Shown here one piece after another: positions 24,301 to 38,800 of a stretch of 64,000 nucleotides of DNA. This DNA comes from Brachypodius melanocephalos (Eukaryota; Chordata; Aves; Passeriformes; Pycnonotidae). The DNA is taken from positions 39,497,378 through 39,561,377 of the forward strand of contig VZSR01003807.1 in NCBI GenBank assembly GCA_013398615.1, written 5' to 3'. The number at the start of each line of letters is the position of its first letter. Position 1 is the stretch's first letter. A program made the position numbers and the translations under genes. Under the pieces are notes generated by a model. It was not told where the DNA came from. It saw only the letters and a list, made by a program, of their open reading frames with translations, and made no database searches.

Positions 24301-27300
24301 TAAGACTTCCCTCAAGGCCCCCTGACCTGAAGAGGTTTTTGACACAGATTCCCCAAATTCTGCTTCTCCTGGAAGGGCACTAATTTAGCTGTGAATCTCC
24401 ATGGTCTTCCTTGTGGACGGGCTGGATCTCCAGTGGCAACAACAGCTCCCACCTGTGCCTTACTGAGCCTGAAGAGGTAATAGGATGTGCTTTAATGCAT
24501 TTATTTCTGCTCCACAATACAAAATTCTGCACAAGAAAAGTCAAATGCTTGTTTAGATACAACTACTTGAGATTCAAAGCAATGCTTGGTCTTTCATGCG
24601 GATGAATGGATAGAATTTGATCCACATTGTTTAAATTGGCCCAAAAGAGAAGGTACTTACTTGATTTCATGTTTTGGTCCAATTATTTTTCCTCCATGAG
24701 GCTTATGGTGAATATAGAAGAATGAAAATAGAAGCAAATGTATATTAGACAGATCCTTGGAGTTTTATTTGCTTTAGTTCAGGATTTGCAGAGGCCAACT
24801 TGTGTTGTTGGTAATCCCTTAATATGGTTGCCTCTGCTGGTCTTAAATTGATGACTCAGAAGTGATAGCACTCTGAGGCTGTGAAAGATCAATACATGTG
24901 GGTTTTTTTCAGTGCTCTTCATTACTTTTTGTGATTTATTTCTCTCTTGACTAGCACATGACTAAGCCTCTTGGATTGAGTTTCTTTCGTATCCACCTTG
25001 GCAGTTAAATAATTGAAACTTTGCTAAAGGAAGAGAAATAAAACTTGAAAATATGCTTTCTACAGGAGTTATGTTGGTTTGCAGCTCTTCTGAGCTGCAG
25101 CAATCTTCTTCGCAACAAATAGCTTTACATTATTTAAGATACAATGGAAATTAAAATTTTCAACTGCCTGAAGAAAATTTTGTTTAGAGACATACCTAGG
25201 TCTCTTTCTGACATACTAGTTAGACATGACAAAAGCTGGTAGCTGACTGGTAATGGTGATCAGTGGATCACAGCTATGTAGAGCAAGATATTTCAGGGTA
25301 GAATAGTGTCCTTGTGGTCAACTAACAGTGTCTGAAATGAAATATACCTGTGGAGGGTTGGGAACCCATCCCTTCTGGGAAAATAAATCTTACCACTACA
25401 CTTGCTAGAAATGAATATTCCAGAGTGGAACTGGTCACAATAGTGTAAACATTACCAAAAATTACAACATTTATATTTGTTATGACTGCATGCTGTAGTG
25501 ATAATATTCACAGTTAGAGACAACTCTCATTGGGCTCATTGCAGAGCAACACCAGCCCGCTCTTCAAAAGAGAATTTTAGTATAGTTAGAGGAGCTATTT
25601 ACATCAGTCTTTGCTGCTTTAAATAGTTTAAAGTAACAGCATGTTTCTTTTGACAAAGGTGATGACAATAAAAATGTACCTGTAGAGAAAAGATTCAGCT
25701 TTTTTTTTCTGAAATATTGAAAGAAAGCTGGAATTCACAAAACTTCTAAAAAGTGTGTGGGTCTTGTACAGACCTCAGTAGGCACAGAATGAGGGTAACA
25801 ATGAGTTATCTGGTAGATGAGGAGGGGTTTAGGCACTATCAGCTTCCCAAGGTTAAAGGCACTGGAGCCCCACTAGCAGAGGCAGAGAAAACTCATCTTC
25901 TCATCCAAACTGGCAGCTGCTGAGTTTCTTTTCCCTTGTCCCAGTAAATGATCGTGCTGTAATGTCAGTTACATTTCTCTCCAGTTTTAACAACTTGTTT
26001 AAATAACAAAAATGTTATAAAGAGCTGTTGACACCTCAGGGATATCTCTGGAAAACTTTGTGTTTAGAAACAATTTTGCAGATGCTGTATTAGAAAGACT
26101 TTGGCCTTCTCCACAGGATTTCTGCATTTTATTTTCAAGAGATTCTTGCATAGGAAGATGATCATGTTTCAGAATGTAGTTTTTTTCCCTCCTGCTTCTT
26201 CGTTATTTGAAATTCTCACATTCCAGCTGACTCCACAGCCATTATGTGATTGACTCTGCTGTGTTTCAAACTGCAGCCCTCTCTAATATGTTTATAACAC
26301 CTTTACTGATACATTTTTGAATAGGCATTCCTGTTAGATGGAGGACTATAACGTTTATTTATCATGGTAAGTTTATCTGTATAATACTAGTATAGCTACA
26401 GTTGAATTAGTATGAAGGGTGCCTCTGTCTGTAGAGCAATGAACTATACTGATGTAATAACAGATATAGCACCAGCAAACTGCAGTCTTTAAACTCATTG
26501 GTTTGACTGATGAGACAGCACTGCAAAGAGGCTCAAATTTCCAAGATGATGGAGATTGCACAGACTTTTTTCTTCCCATGGTTGAAGGAAATTCATTCAG
26601 ATAATTTTGTTTTACTTTTCCATGACTATTAGGAAATAGCAATTTTTCAGTAAGGAGACCATTTTCCATGTAGTACAAGGACAACCACAGGAGGAAGGCT
26701 CACTGAACGGAGCACAGGAGAGGAGGCAGTAGGGCGGTGATCCCCCAAACCAGCTCTGCACCAAGGGGAATAAGTCATCTCCTCCCAAGCTTCCAGTTCT
26801 ACCCTACCCTAGACCCCATCTCATGCCTATTAAGCCCTGGTGGCTGAGCAGCAAAGAGGATCAGAGCACTCGCTGGGCTGGGCAACAACTGCCTTCTGCC
26901 CCCAGCATTGATTTTCAGCCACCTTGGTTTGTTAATGCAGTGCAGAATGAGCTGGGGTGGTGAGGACTGCTCTGGGCAGCACCCATGGCTCAATCTGCAC
27001 TTCTAGCCGTGGCCCAGGGCATCAGCTGGCAGGGCATCAGTGAAGGAAGAAACTCGGATTCTGTCAATGACATTTCTGAGTTTTCAGACATTGTAGCATA
27101 TTTTCTTCTGTGGTCCAGTCGGTCTTTACAGAGCAGGATGTTTGGTCACAGAGGTACATAACTCCCAAGAAAAAAAAATGTATGATCAGAGTTTTTCTTT
27201 CAGGAAAATTATAAAATCATAGAAAAACAAGAGGAAATATGAAAGTTATGAAATAAGACTACTACTGGCTTTGTTGGTCAGCACACATATGAGTTCTTTG

Positions 27301-29540
27301 TATAGGTTTCATTCTGTAGCAGAATGAGCCCTGTGAGGCATCATGTGCTTGGAACTGTCAGAACTTTAACAACAGTGCATTTTACCAGCTCTTGGAACAA
27401 TGAGTTCTACACACACCCCTACTACATACACCAGGAACAAATGAAATAACGACTGAAAAATTTATAGGGTTGTTCCTTTGTTTTTTTTTTCAGGAAGATT
27501 ATGCCATACCTCAAATTCTGATCTGTATCCTGGATTTCTTTCCAGCTGAGAGTGAGAAAGCAAGATTGATTCTGTGATGATGTTTGAGTTGATTGCTCAG
27601 TCTTGCAGCAGGGTTTTTCCCAGGAGCTATCAAACCTTAAAACTCTGTGAAAAGCAGAAGGGAGAGTTCTGGTGTAGGCTCCCTTGTACTTCTAAATAAA
27701 TAATTGTATAAGAAAACACCCCTAAGTTCAACCCATCTTCTCTGTATGCTCCTTACCTGATTTTTGTGAATGGAAAATTGTTCACTGAAATGAACCAAAG
27801 TTTTTCCTAACCCTTTGGACTGTAACCAAATGCAAATAAAGGAGAGATAGTATTTTGAAAACATTTCTCTTGAAATAAAAATAAATAACTTGGAACATTC
27901 CTCTTTGATGATGCTTATGTCACTGTTGGTTAGTCATATTTCTGTAATAAATGCCTTGAAAATTCTACACATGCTTATGAGTGACAGGGAAAATATTCTC
28001 TGGACTTCCATTTAACTTTGGCATATTATGTACAAAAGACCTATTCTCCTAGTTTAAATAAATAAACAGCAGTTTGCTCTTTGCAAAACCATTCATTAAA
28101 AGAAAAATTACTAATGTACTGGTGTTTACAGCTAGAAGATCTTGTAGTAAATTAGACATTTGTCTAGTGCACTTGGGAAGAAACCTTATATTTAGTTTTT
28201 TTATTTTTAATATGTATATTTATTTAAAAGTCAGTCATTCTGCTGTATCTTAATTCCTGAATTCAATAAGGTTTTCATGTCATAAACATAGCAAAAACAA
28301 TTAATCCATATACAACTTTGAATGATATAAGCGTGTTTAAAAAAAGGATCTCTTTTTAAATAAGAAGACAGTTTACAAGTTTTCTTAAATTGATTATTCA
28401 TTCATCTAGAAAATGCAGATTTTTTTCTTGCACAGGGTGGATAAATATTTTAAAACCTTTTTTCTGCAGACAGTAAGGTTTCTAGGCATCTATATGATGA
28501 CAAATAGAAAAGAAGTCACAACAGAAAAATAAAACTCTGATTGAGTTGGCACACGTATCTTTGTACTGAATTCCTCCACCTCTTCCTCTTTTACTTAATA
28601 CCACACTCCCTCTTTTTCTTCTTCCTATATTAGTGAATCTGGGTTCGCAGACTATGAGAGCTTGTCCCAGCCTCCAGTCATGATGTGGTGGCAGTGTTGT
28701 TATAAGTGCTATTTAAAGGTACACTGATTCCAGCCTTATTACCGTAAATCTGTGGTGCAACCTCTTTCCCACATGTTAGCATCAAGTAGAGAAAGCTTTC
28801 TTTATGGCCAGGCTCAGGAAAAGCATACAGTCCATAACTTATTTGACCATTCAAAGTGAATGAAATACCTTTTGTAGAACTTTAAATCCTGCAGTAAATT
28901 AGAGAGCTCCTTATCTGCCTCCATGGCCACCTTCACCTTCTGTAGCTACAGGCTAGCCCTTGGCATTTCACTTGGTACCCACTCTTTTGTGCCTTGCTCC
29001 TGGCTTAAAAGTCCTTCTTAACCCAGGCTTTGCCTCCAGGACAAGAAGTAACTTTTATGCCATCAGTTGCAAGGTTGTTCTCCTACTAGTCACATGTAGT
29101 GTTCTAAACAACTACACCTCCCAAAAACAGACCCTTCAGCCCTTTCACCAGAGCAATTACTAAGCCATGGGCCAAGTTCTCCCTGGAAAGCAGGCTCAGC
29201 AGAAGCACAGGATCAGCCACTGGTACTCCCTCATGCTACAGTTATTAATCTGAGTTATTAATCCACTATCTCTCATGTGGGCATGGATTGGAACCTTGGA
29301 CCTGCTACAGTGTGCTGCAGGAGACTTTTGTAAGGGCAGTGATGACTGCCAACCACCTCATTGTCCCACAGCACATCTGATTTCATGAAAAAGAATAAGT
29401 TCAATTTATTTATCTCCACAGCCACTCAATGTTTACATCAAGAAGTGGGGTTGAATGTCATGGATGAGCAGGGCTGCATCACAGAAAATCCTGCTACCTG
29501 CCTCTCAGTGGAAATAATCCATGAGGTCCCATACACTGTC
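21340..29540. other. Unique sequence, no confident gene
   Basis: Apart from the purine tract at 24223-24270, I see only single-copy-looking sequence. A GC-richer patch lies at about 26690-27000 and another at about 22690-22860. Neither matches a repeat family or gives a recognisable peptide. Confidence 0.4.
24223..24270 (+). repeat. (GGA)n purine-rich microsatellite
   Basis: A G/A-rich run with one interrupting T contains a core of consecutive aggagg units at 24244-24270. Such tracts can adopt triplex or G-quadruplex forms. The arginine run in an overlapping plus-strand ORF is only a translation of this tract. Confidence 0.85.
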
Positions 29541-29860
29541 AGGCCGCTGGAGAAAGGAGACAAGAGCTTATAATGACATGAGTAAGTGTGCTAAAGCACT
29601 GCGCTGCCAGCAGTCGCAGTGTCTGGGCTCCCAAGTGAACTCTCGAGTATACACCTTGGCCGTCTCCTCGCTCCACGCTGGCATGAGACTGGAGTACACA
29701 CCAGCCCCAAGTGCCCTGGTTTCCTCAGAAATGAAAGCCCTGCGACACACAGGAGCCTTTATAAACACCCAGCTTGGCCTCAGTCTGCACAACTGGAGAC
29801 AACTTGCTCCCGCTATGATGCACAGCTGGAGATTAGCTTGGGCCTTTTTTTTCCCTTAAA
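29541..29860. promoter_or_regulatory. Small CpG-enriched patch with a TATA-like box
   Basis: About nine CpG dinucleotides fall within ~290 bases, in a neighbourhood where CpG is scarce. GC content also rises here. A tttataaa box occurs at about 29757-29764 in a gagcctttataaacacc context, which resembles a core promoter for plus-strand transcription. Long overlapping ORFs are open on both strands (112, 105 and 74 codons), as expected for a GC-rich patch with few stops, so none is called. This could be a promoter, an enhancer or the first exon of a noncoding RNA. Nothing in the sequence decides between them. Confidence 0.25.
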
Positions 29861-32800
29861 AAGAAAGAGGTTGAGAAAAGCTCAATTCTCATCTGATACA
29901 AATCATGATGTCTTCACTGTGCCTGATGGGGCTTAACTGATTTAGTTTAACTAAGGATCTGGAATACTGTTTAGTTGCTGTATAAATAATCTGCAGGATT
30001 CCTGTATCAAGACAGATGCTGCATTTCTGAATCTGGTGGCAATGTACCATATAAACAAGCAGAAGACCTTAACCACGAGACATAAAAAATCATTGCATTA
30101 ATGGTTATTGACACAGGCAATAAATACCATAGCCTTTGACTGGGAATTCAAAAACATTTTATTTTACTGCCCTAATATGCCTTTAATGGAAATGTAAATG
30201 ACACAGAAAGGTAATTGTTGTTTAAAAAGCAAATAGCATCAGCTTTAAATTCAAGAATTTGCATTTGTACAACATAATGGGGAAAATCACCAGGTTTATG
30301 ATACTATTTCAGCAACAAAATGTATCCCCACTTTCCTTTCAGTGGTGTAATCCCCACATCTTCTGTATCAAGATGAGCTTAGTCCGTTCCAACAGAACCC
30401 AAACATTTTCGTCTAGGAAAAGTAATGGTGTTGTAGATGGCATCTTTTGTTTTAATTTAAGAATCACTGGAACAGCTAAAAGAAATGTTTAATGATTCTC
30501 CAGCAATTATTTTTAAATAGTGTATGTTGCCATCTAAAGAGTGCTACTGAATACCAATGACATTAGCTCATAAAATTGCTCCCACTTCACCTTAAACTGG
30601 TGTGTCAAAATTATATCAGTACTTTGCAAGTTGTGCTGTATAAGTGATTTTAGTAAAATCATTGCAAGACATTTTTTGTCTACAGGCTCCCATGACCTCT
30701 CACAGATATGAAAATTTTGCAGGTTTCAGAAATTATACGTATTTTTACTTTGTTGGCTTTTATTTCCATTCTGAACTACAGAACACTGAGGAGATTTTGT
30801 ACAAAATGGTTAGATTTTGAATTTAGAATCCTTATTTTCCAAACTACTTTCCATGTTCATATAATGGTTCTTTTAAGCAATTCATTGTGTTCATGTCACA
30901 GATTTTAAATGTGCCTGATTCTGCGCAATTTATGCCTAATTTTGAGACCTAGTTTCATCTTAGAGAAAATGTGAAATTGTTAATAAAAAGAGGAGAACCA
31001 TAACTAAAATCTACTAGCTAGGAAATAATACAAAGAAGGAAGGCCTACATTAACGCTAATTATTGGAAGATTTAACTAAGTTTCTTTAATGTGAACTAAT
31101 GGGGGAAAGATACTGCTACTCACCTTCAAAGAAATCAACACTTATTGCCAGTTAAACAACAGTAAGCAATGGGTCCCTCTGATCTGTGCATCCCTCAGCC
31201 CAGGCAAGAAAAATAACATTAACCAACTTACATGTGTAGAATGGAGCAGGATGTGGACATTTTGCTCTGTATAATCACTCTGTTGAATTTGTAACGATCT
31301 GTGAAATGACAAAAGCTGTGGCTGGTGCTCAAAAACTGTTGGGAATGCTGTGTATAGCTCCTGCTGTGCAGTTTATATGAAGACCTGTGCATAGGGCAAG
31401 AGCAACAAACTACAAGAGCAAAAAAGAAAAAGCACAAGGAGACTGATCTCTTTATTTCTTGCATTTATTCTAATCTTCGGTCTGTGCTTCTGAAACTGCT
31501 GCTATTTAAGTTTAGATCATGTTTCAAAAATTCTGCTTGTTTTTTGCTTCAGTTGTTCTTCCCACTACCTGGATGAAATTTAAACATAAAAGTTAAAATA
31601 CCGAGAAAAACGCAGCTGTTTAAGTTTCCCAAAATTTGCTTTGCAAAGCTGCTGTTATGGAAATACAAGTTTCTTGCCTTTTAATTTTTCACCCACATAG
31701 TGCACTAATTGGGTGCCATTTCACCATGGCAATATGACAGTGTTTCCTACTTTTGATCTTAATCTTCCATACCTGTTGTGAAAATGATCATTTACGCGAA
31801 ATCAGAAAAAAAAAAAAATGAGAAGGAAATAACTGAAACCTCTGCACCTTATTTGCAATATGGTTAGATTTTGTGAAAATGAACTGGAGGCGAGGTCTCG
31901 GCATATTCCCAGTGAATGCAGCAGGGGAGCAGACTGCACTATAACTGAAAATTGCCTTTTGATACTTCTGATAATGGTAAAGAGCTGGAACAGAAATAGG
32001 GTGAGGGTTTGGGGCAACACTTGTTAGGAGTAAAACATTCAGATGGAAACATCCCAAATGGCAGCACTTGTGACTGGCACTAAGCAGTGAGGAAAGTGAC
32101 ACCATTTTTCAGTCTGTATAAGTACACCTTTAGAGAGAATTTTATTTTTCTACATGCAGTTATGAACTCTTAAATCTTTTTCAGTGACACCAAATGCAGA
32201 GCAGACTGTACTGATTTCTTATAAACCCATTCTTTTCCTTCCTTTCCTGCTGAGGTGAATCATGTTTGCTTAGCTTGTTTTTTTCTCAATGACTCCGTTA
32301 TGTAACAATCAGTGATACACATCAGTAAAGAAGCTTCTCCTCCATGATTTGCAAATTGAAAACATGAATTTTCCAAGATCTGGCTTTAAGGACACTCCCA
32401 TGCTCAGTTCTCCTGATAATTTTCACCTCCCCCAAATTTTGTCTGTACCCTCCAGAGGAAAATAATTTTGTTCTGGAGATCACCCGAATTTGCTCTGGAG
32501 CCCAGATCTGGCTGGAGGAGAGGACCTGTTTTGAGACACAGTGATTGTCACACTGCTCCAGTCTCATGTAAGTTCACCTGGGCAGCTCATTCTTATGGGG
32601 TGCAAAAATTTTCAGGTCTTTGAGGCACAGGCTGAAAAAATTGCAAAATAACATTTAATAAATTCTGAGACAAAATACACTCCGGATAAATAGATTGCTA
32701 GTTCAATAATAAATCCTTTCTTATGATAGCAGTTTTACCTAAGGACCAAGAAAGTAGGGCAAAATGAGCAGCATACTGAGGAACTTGAAAGTGCAATCCA

Positions 32801-35800
32801 AATCTAGACATCATACCATTTTTATAATACTAATCAATAGTTGAATACAAGAATATCATGCTATTGCTCATATGCAGCACTTTCCATAGTACAAATACTA
32901 CTTAGCCTCTCAGATTTTTCACTAAAGGAAGAGGGATAATTGGTACAGTAGAAAACACTCACAGTCAGGATGTTTAAATGCTTTGAAGGACATAAAGGAC
33001 ATGGATCTGGCATATCAGACCTGTGATAGCTGCAGCTGATGCTGGAAGCGCTGTCTGTTAGTTTTCTGCTCAGGAATGGGGAATAGAAACTAATATGAGG
33101 GCAAAGAGGTGGTATTATAGATAAGCCAGATCACTAAATGAAGAGAAACCTCACAAAATGAATGAAGCAAAAACAGTTTCTCAAGCAAGTGATTGTGAAT
33201 GCTGCTGTAGCAGGAACCTCCTGCCCCCCCACCGAGGGACCAAGTGACAGCGCCTAGAAATTGGCCTCTGAGTCATTTGGTGAAGTGATAAATTGGCAAC
33301 ATTAGTGAGAGCCAGCAGGGAGCAGAACCCATTTTTTCTCTGACGCTCTTTCTCAAATGGTAAAGAAATATAACAGTGTTTCAAGCACCCCATGCAGCAC
33401 TGGATCAGGAGTTTCACTGAGCATTAAAACGATTGAATTCCCCAGTAGCAAAGCAGCACTCATCGTTTGAGTGGAAAGGTGGGAGGAGCAGGAGATGAGC
33501 TGTCCCCTTTGCCAAAGGAGGGGCTCTGGTTTTTATGGGAGTGGAATTGAACATTAAGCAACTTTGAGACGTCCAGCTTTGGATGCCATAAATATTGAAG
33601 TAACAGTGAGATGGAGACACATAATGCCTTGGGTCAGAAACCAGTGGAAACTTAAAGACTAGACATAATGCGGGCCAATGCTGAGCCTGAATAATACTTT
33701 ATCTTAGGCCGAGTGAGGACACATTAAGATTGGTTCAGGAGGAAGATTTAAATGGAGCAAGGAGAAAAAGGAACTGAACACTGGCACATTAATATTTTGG
33801 CATACGCACTCTAGGGTGTCTACATAAGATTTGAGTTTGCTATTGGCCAGGCTCTTATAAGGCTATAAATTTCTTAATTGGCACTTTCGTTAAATTTCAT
33901 TTGTTCATAAAGGAGTTCATTTAGACCGGGCCTTCCCAGTACAAACCACTCCCCTGCAGCCCCACAGCAGTGCTAGGGGCAGTCTTGGAGTACATCGGAG
34001 GCACATTTTAAAAATATCACCTGAGACAAGGATTTTCAGACAAAACAGCCCCTTCTCCCTCCTCTCCCCTGTGTCTTTGGAAAATGCATTAAAATCTCTT
34101 GTCTTGAGATGTGCAGCTGGGTCTGCTGACTCCTGAAAGTGATTGAATGTGACTGGATTTTCTGAGCCCTATGGTGCTGCAAAGCGCTAAGGGTAATTTG
34201 ACTCTGTATATTCACATTGCTTATTGGAGGCACATTCATGTCCACGGGCAAGAGTTCCCATCTGTCTCACAGCAGGCAACATCAGCACCCTTCTCAGTCT
34301 CACCCAGAGCTGTGTTCTGAGTGGTAACCATGACCTGACTTTGTTTCCAGGGCAGAGGGAGGACCTGGGTGCAGACAGTGTCAGGTCTCTTTTGGTGTGA
34401 AAGGGTCCAGCACCATGGCTTTCCCTACAGCTCAACTTAGCTCTCTTCAATCCCATACATAAGCAGTGGGCACTTGGTGAGTGTGGATCTGAGTTCACAT
34501 TCTCACAGTACACACAGATCTGAAGATCTGTGTCATTCTGGTGCTAAATGGACCAGGGAAGAACTGAAATACTTTTGAAAAAAAGCACAAGACCTGAAGT
34601 TTTCCCTTCTTGTGGGTTCCTTCAAGGGCTGGTGGAAGAAACACAGCTCTGCCTCCTGTGCAATGCTGCAATGGATTTCTGGTGTTGCAGAGAAGGAACC
34701 TCCCCAATTTGGACCCCATTTTGCAGATCTCTTTCAGTCATTGCTAGCAGCTAAGTCTCCAACTGGCCCAAATTTTGCATTTCAATGGAAAGATCTCTAT
34801 AAGTTAAGTTTTGTTTAAAATGTATGTTTTAACACAACACATATGCTTTCAATTTTTATAAAAAATGTATTGGCATATTTATTCTGTTTTACTTGCTTCA
34901 TGGCTCTTTTCAAGTCAAAGCTTTCTTTTTCCAGAAGAAGGAAAGCTGCTCATATCATCATCTCCTTTATGGTAGAGCCGTTTACTTTTTTCTTTTAAAT
35001 ATCTTTTTCACTGAGTCTTTGTGGGTGTGTGCAAATTTCATTTTGTAATGCAGTAGTCCTAATGTGCCCTCATCTCCCTGCTTTGACATTCAGCTGCTCT
35101 GCTTCTCTGAGATTTTTGCTGCTTCCACATTTATCACTTTTAAATATACTGTCCTTCCTTTCCCTTTCTTTTCACTGTCTTTTCAGAGCACTTGATTAAC
35201 CCAGTTTTGATTGCTGGTATTTATGAATTGTCATCTTCTGGAGTAAGGGAGAGAGAAATACCATCAAACCTCTGAACTCCATGTGTTTGCCCCACACACT
35301 CTGCTGATCTATCAAAATCTGCACTAATCCTCACAAAAGAGCCTGAGGCCAGAGCCATCTGCACCTTTTGCCTCTATCCACAGCTTCCTCCAGATCGTGC
35401 CCTGTGTCTCACTTTTATATGCCTTTTGCTCTGGTCTTGCCCTGTGCACCCTTTGGGATAGAAAGGGGATTGATATTGCAAAAGATATATAGAAAACAAG
35501 GATTAGTGAATGAGTGTAAGAGAGTCCATTTAATTTTTTCAGACTGTACCTGTATATTAAATTAATTGTACTACCAAAGGGAAATACAGAAATTGTGCAT
35601 CACTGTAACAGCATTATTTTTTGCAAAACAAAAAGCAAAAGAAAAAAAAAAAAGAAATGAGGACATTGCAGAGGGCACATTTACTTCACTTTTTGAAGGC
35701 TGTCTCATATGATAAGGTACGACATGACATTTTAAAGCTTTTGTTTGAAAAAATTCAGCACAGTTCTGCATGTATTTTTAGGCTGGTTGCAATATGCACT

Positions 35801-38800
35801 CCTATGAAAGTCTGAATGTGCATCTGTTAAAGTCACTATGTACTAAAATCTTGCTAAAAATTCAGCACCCTCACAGAAATACGAGGGCTGGGAAGCAAGC
35901 CCAGGGAAATGATACGGAGTTGCTCTTTTCAGTGATCTTGGCACACGTCGGCTGGTCAAATAGTTTCCTGATTGAGATAAGCAGATGAAGAGGTTTCCTG
36001 CTTTTGCAGATATTTCATCCCTTTCAAGAGGGTTGCAAGGCACTAGGGTTAAAACACTTATAGATATTTTTTACCACAGAGCTTTAATCATTCCCCATTG
36101 TCATGGGCGTAAAGACAGAAAATCTCAACAATTTTATAAAGGTCACTGGGAACATAACTTTGCTGTCAACAGGTAACCATTCTGACTTGAACAGGGAGAG
36201 AAACCACTCTTTTAAGTTACACCTTGGCACAATTAATCCATAAATGAAAGAGATTGTACTGTGTTGCAATTCCTCCCTGGCAGTTTTCTTAGTTCCTTCT
36301 GGCCGATGACCTTGCTTCTCCTGCAAAAACCAAGCAAGGCCAGTGCTTCAGTGATAAATAGTCCTACCAAAGACTGGGACAATTCAGTGCAATCACACAG
36401 GTTGTGTTAGCAGGTGTTAATAAAATTGAATTTCATGGTGTTTGTCACTTGTTCCACATGCCAGGGTGGTTAGAGACTTATTGCTGGAGTGTTGTACTGG
36501 CTGTTGGCATATTTTCTGGCCTTGTTTTCAAAAACAGGAGACGACTCCATGAGGATGTGGTCCAAGAAGTAAGATCTGATCACCAACATAGGATTATTAA
36601 AATGTTGGTGTCCTCTGTACTCCATGGTGAATCATGGAGCAAGGAGGTTCAACACCACACCAACAACAGCTACTGCTTCCAGAAGCTGTGACATGCAGGA
36701 CAAAAACCAAAAAACCAGAAGCTTGGGTCTTACAGCTGTGGAGGTCAGGGCTTCAGCAGTGCAAACCTTACACCTCTTGTCACTCCACCTTGTAGCTCAT
36801 CAGTGAGTGCCCTGCTGAGGCTGTCCAGGTGGCTGCTCAGCATGCCTGCACTGCCGGCACTGCTGGGGCTGACACACACAGGGAACCTGGGCCCACATCT
36901 CCGGGGATGCAATGCCAAAAAGCCAGCAAATGCCTCAGACTGTCTGTCTCTACACACCCATGGAGTTGAGCTGTGACTAAGAAACACTGAGATGATAGAA
37001 AGCACGTTCTGTGCAGAAGTACCTTGGTCTTTGTGGAGTTGAATAGTCCAAGATAATGCCTAATACTAATACTAAAGAATGAAAGCAGGTTTTGTAGCAT
37101 AACAGTGTGGCCAATAACTGATAAAGTGCACAGCAGGAGAGGAACCACCTTATGTACAAACCTAGGTGTACACTGCTTTCCCCTTCAGGAAGAAGTTCAG
37201 GTTTCCATGTTCAAAAAAAAAAAAAAAATCTTCAGTCCCAGGAGTTGGGCTATAGACTAACCTAGATAGAAATTTCAGCCTAGCAGTCCTTTTGAGAAGG
37301 TGAAGAAAAGAGTATGAAATCTGCCTGACCCAGTCAAGCGGCTGGCCCACCAGGCTCATGTCTGAGTTGACCTCTGCCCCTGCTGTCACATCTCTGCGTA
37401 TAACAGACTATTGCTATCTCATGAGAACTCTGTTAGGCCAGCCTTGAGTGCAGGGGTTCAATACCACCCTGTCACTGCAGTTAGCTCTGTGACCCACAGT
37501 TTCTTGTGAGCTCACGAGGAACTGGCCAAAATGTTGTACCCACGAGACTCTTCAAAGCAGTGCTGGATGACAGAGACAGTAGCCCTGTCTTCTGTTCCTA
37601 ATGCACGTGGCTGCATCTTTGCTACTCTGAGGGAGAAGTCTCGGAAGGGAATGACATTCCAGTGACGCTGCAGACACATGATGCCAAAGCACAACAAGTC
37701 TTGCCATATCCTTATGGCACCTGGTCCTTTCCAAACTGTCTTGAGCAGCCTGATTTTGGCTGGGTAGTATGCAGAGGGATTAGAGGGTTTCCAGAGCTAT
37801 TGATTTTCCTATGCTGATGTATTCAGGTGTCCAAGCTCTGTGTATCTCTGAATCTTGCCATTCAAAAAATGAATAAGTCTGTTGAACTAATTAAAAATGC
37901 AGTGCATTTAGGAAAAAAAAAGACAAATCTTAAAATATATAAAATCTTTGCATACTTAAAACTAATGTAGGCTGTGATTTCTCATTTAGAAATGCCTGTT
38001 AATAAAACTCTATTCATTTCTCACTCCCCATGAAGAGTATAGCAAATTAGAACACTACCCTGTGGAGAGTTGTGTATTGATTTGCATCTTCCTCCTATTT
38101 TCCTCACCTGTGCTGTCTACATTGCACCATTGAAAACTCTGTCCCCTGAGCTCAGGAAATACAGGAGAGTTTCTAAAATGAGAAAATTCTAGATTCTGGG
38201 CTGGAGTCAAGGAATAGAGACAGTCTTCACTCATTGAACAGTTTTTTCCAACAGTAGAAAAGCAATTCATGAATCATGCAAATGCTGGCAAAAATAAATA
38301 CACTTGATCCAATAATTATGAGCTCACTCCCTGCCATTCCGACATAGGATCTTTTCAGCAGCTGCCTTCCTGTGAGCCCGAATCCATCCATCTGCAGACC
38401 TGCAATGCTCTTTGTAAGGCACCATGACCTCCTTGCTGGGAGGTGTTGTGCAGTCAGAGGCTGATGGGGAATGCAGGGTGCACTCAGCACCCTGGGAGCA
38501 GCTAAAGTGCTAGGGCAGCTGGAAATGGGGGTATGGCATGGGATGCTGCCCCAGCCTTGTCAACAATCCCCCAAGACTGCCCATCCCAACCCCACCCACA
38601 TGGAACTGTGGGTGATACTGCCCCAGTTCTGTATGAAAGGTAGCCCTGGGGATCTGATGGGCATTCTGACACTGTTTCACTTAGGAACTCAATGCCTGCT
38701 TCCAACTGAAACTTGAAGCATGGATGGAAAAAAATGTTCAGGCTGTTCCTTGTAAGGCATGACACATTTATTTTATTTGTTATATATGTTGTTTAATAAA

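Noticed and set aside
24086..24345. ORFs on both strands with Arg or Leu runs
   Set aside because: Both are translations of the (GGA)n purine tract.
27205..27240. aatcatagaa string resembling a CR1 terminal repeat
   Set aside because: No adjoining CR1 3' UTR text on either side.
29521..29936. Overlapping ORFs of 112, 105 and 74 codons on both strands
   Set aside because: Several frames are open at once, as expected when GC content removes stops. None shows a known domain or is better than the others.
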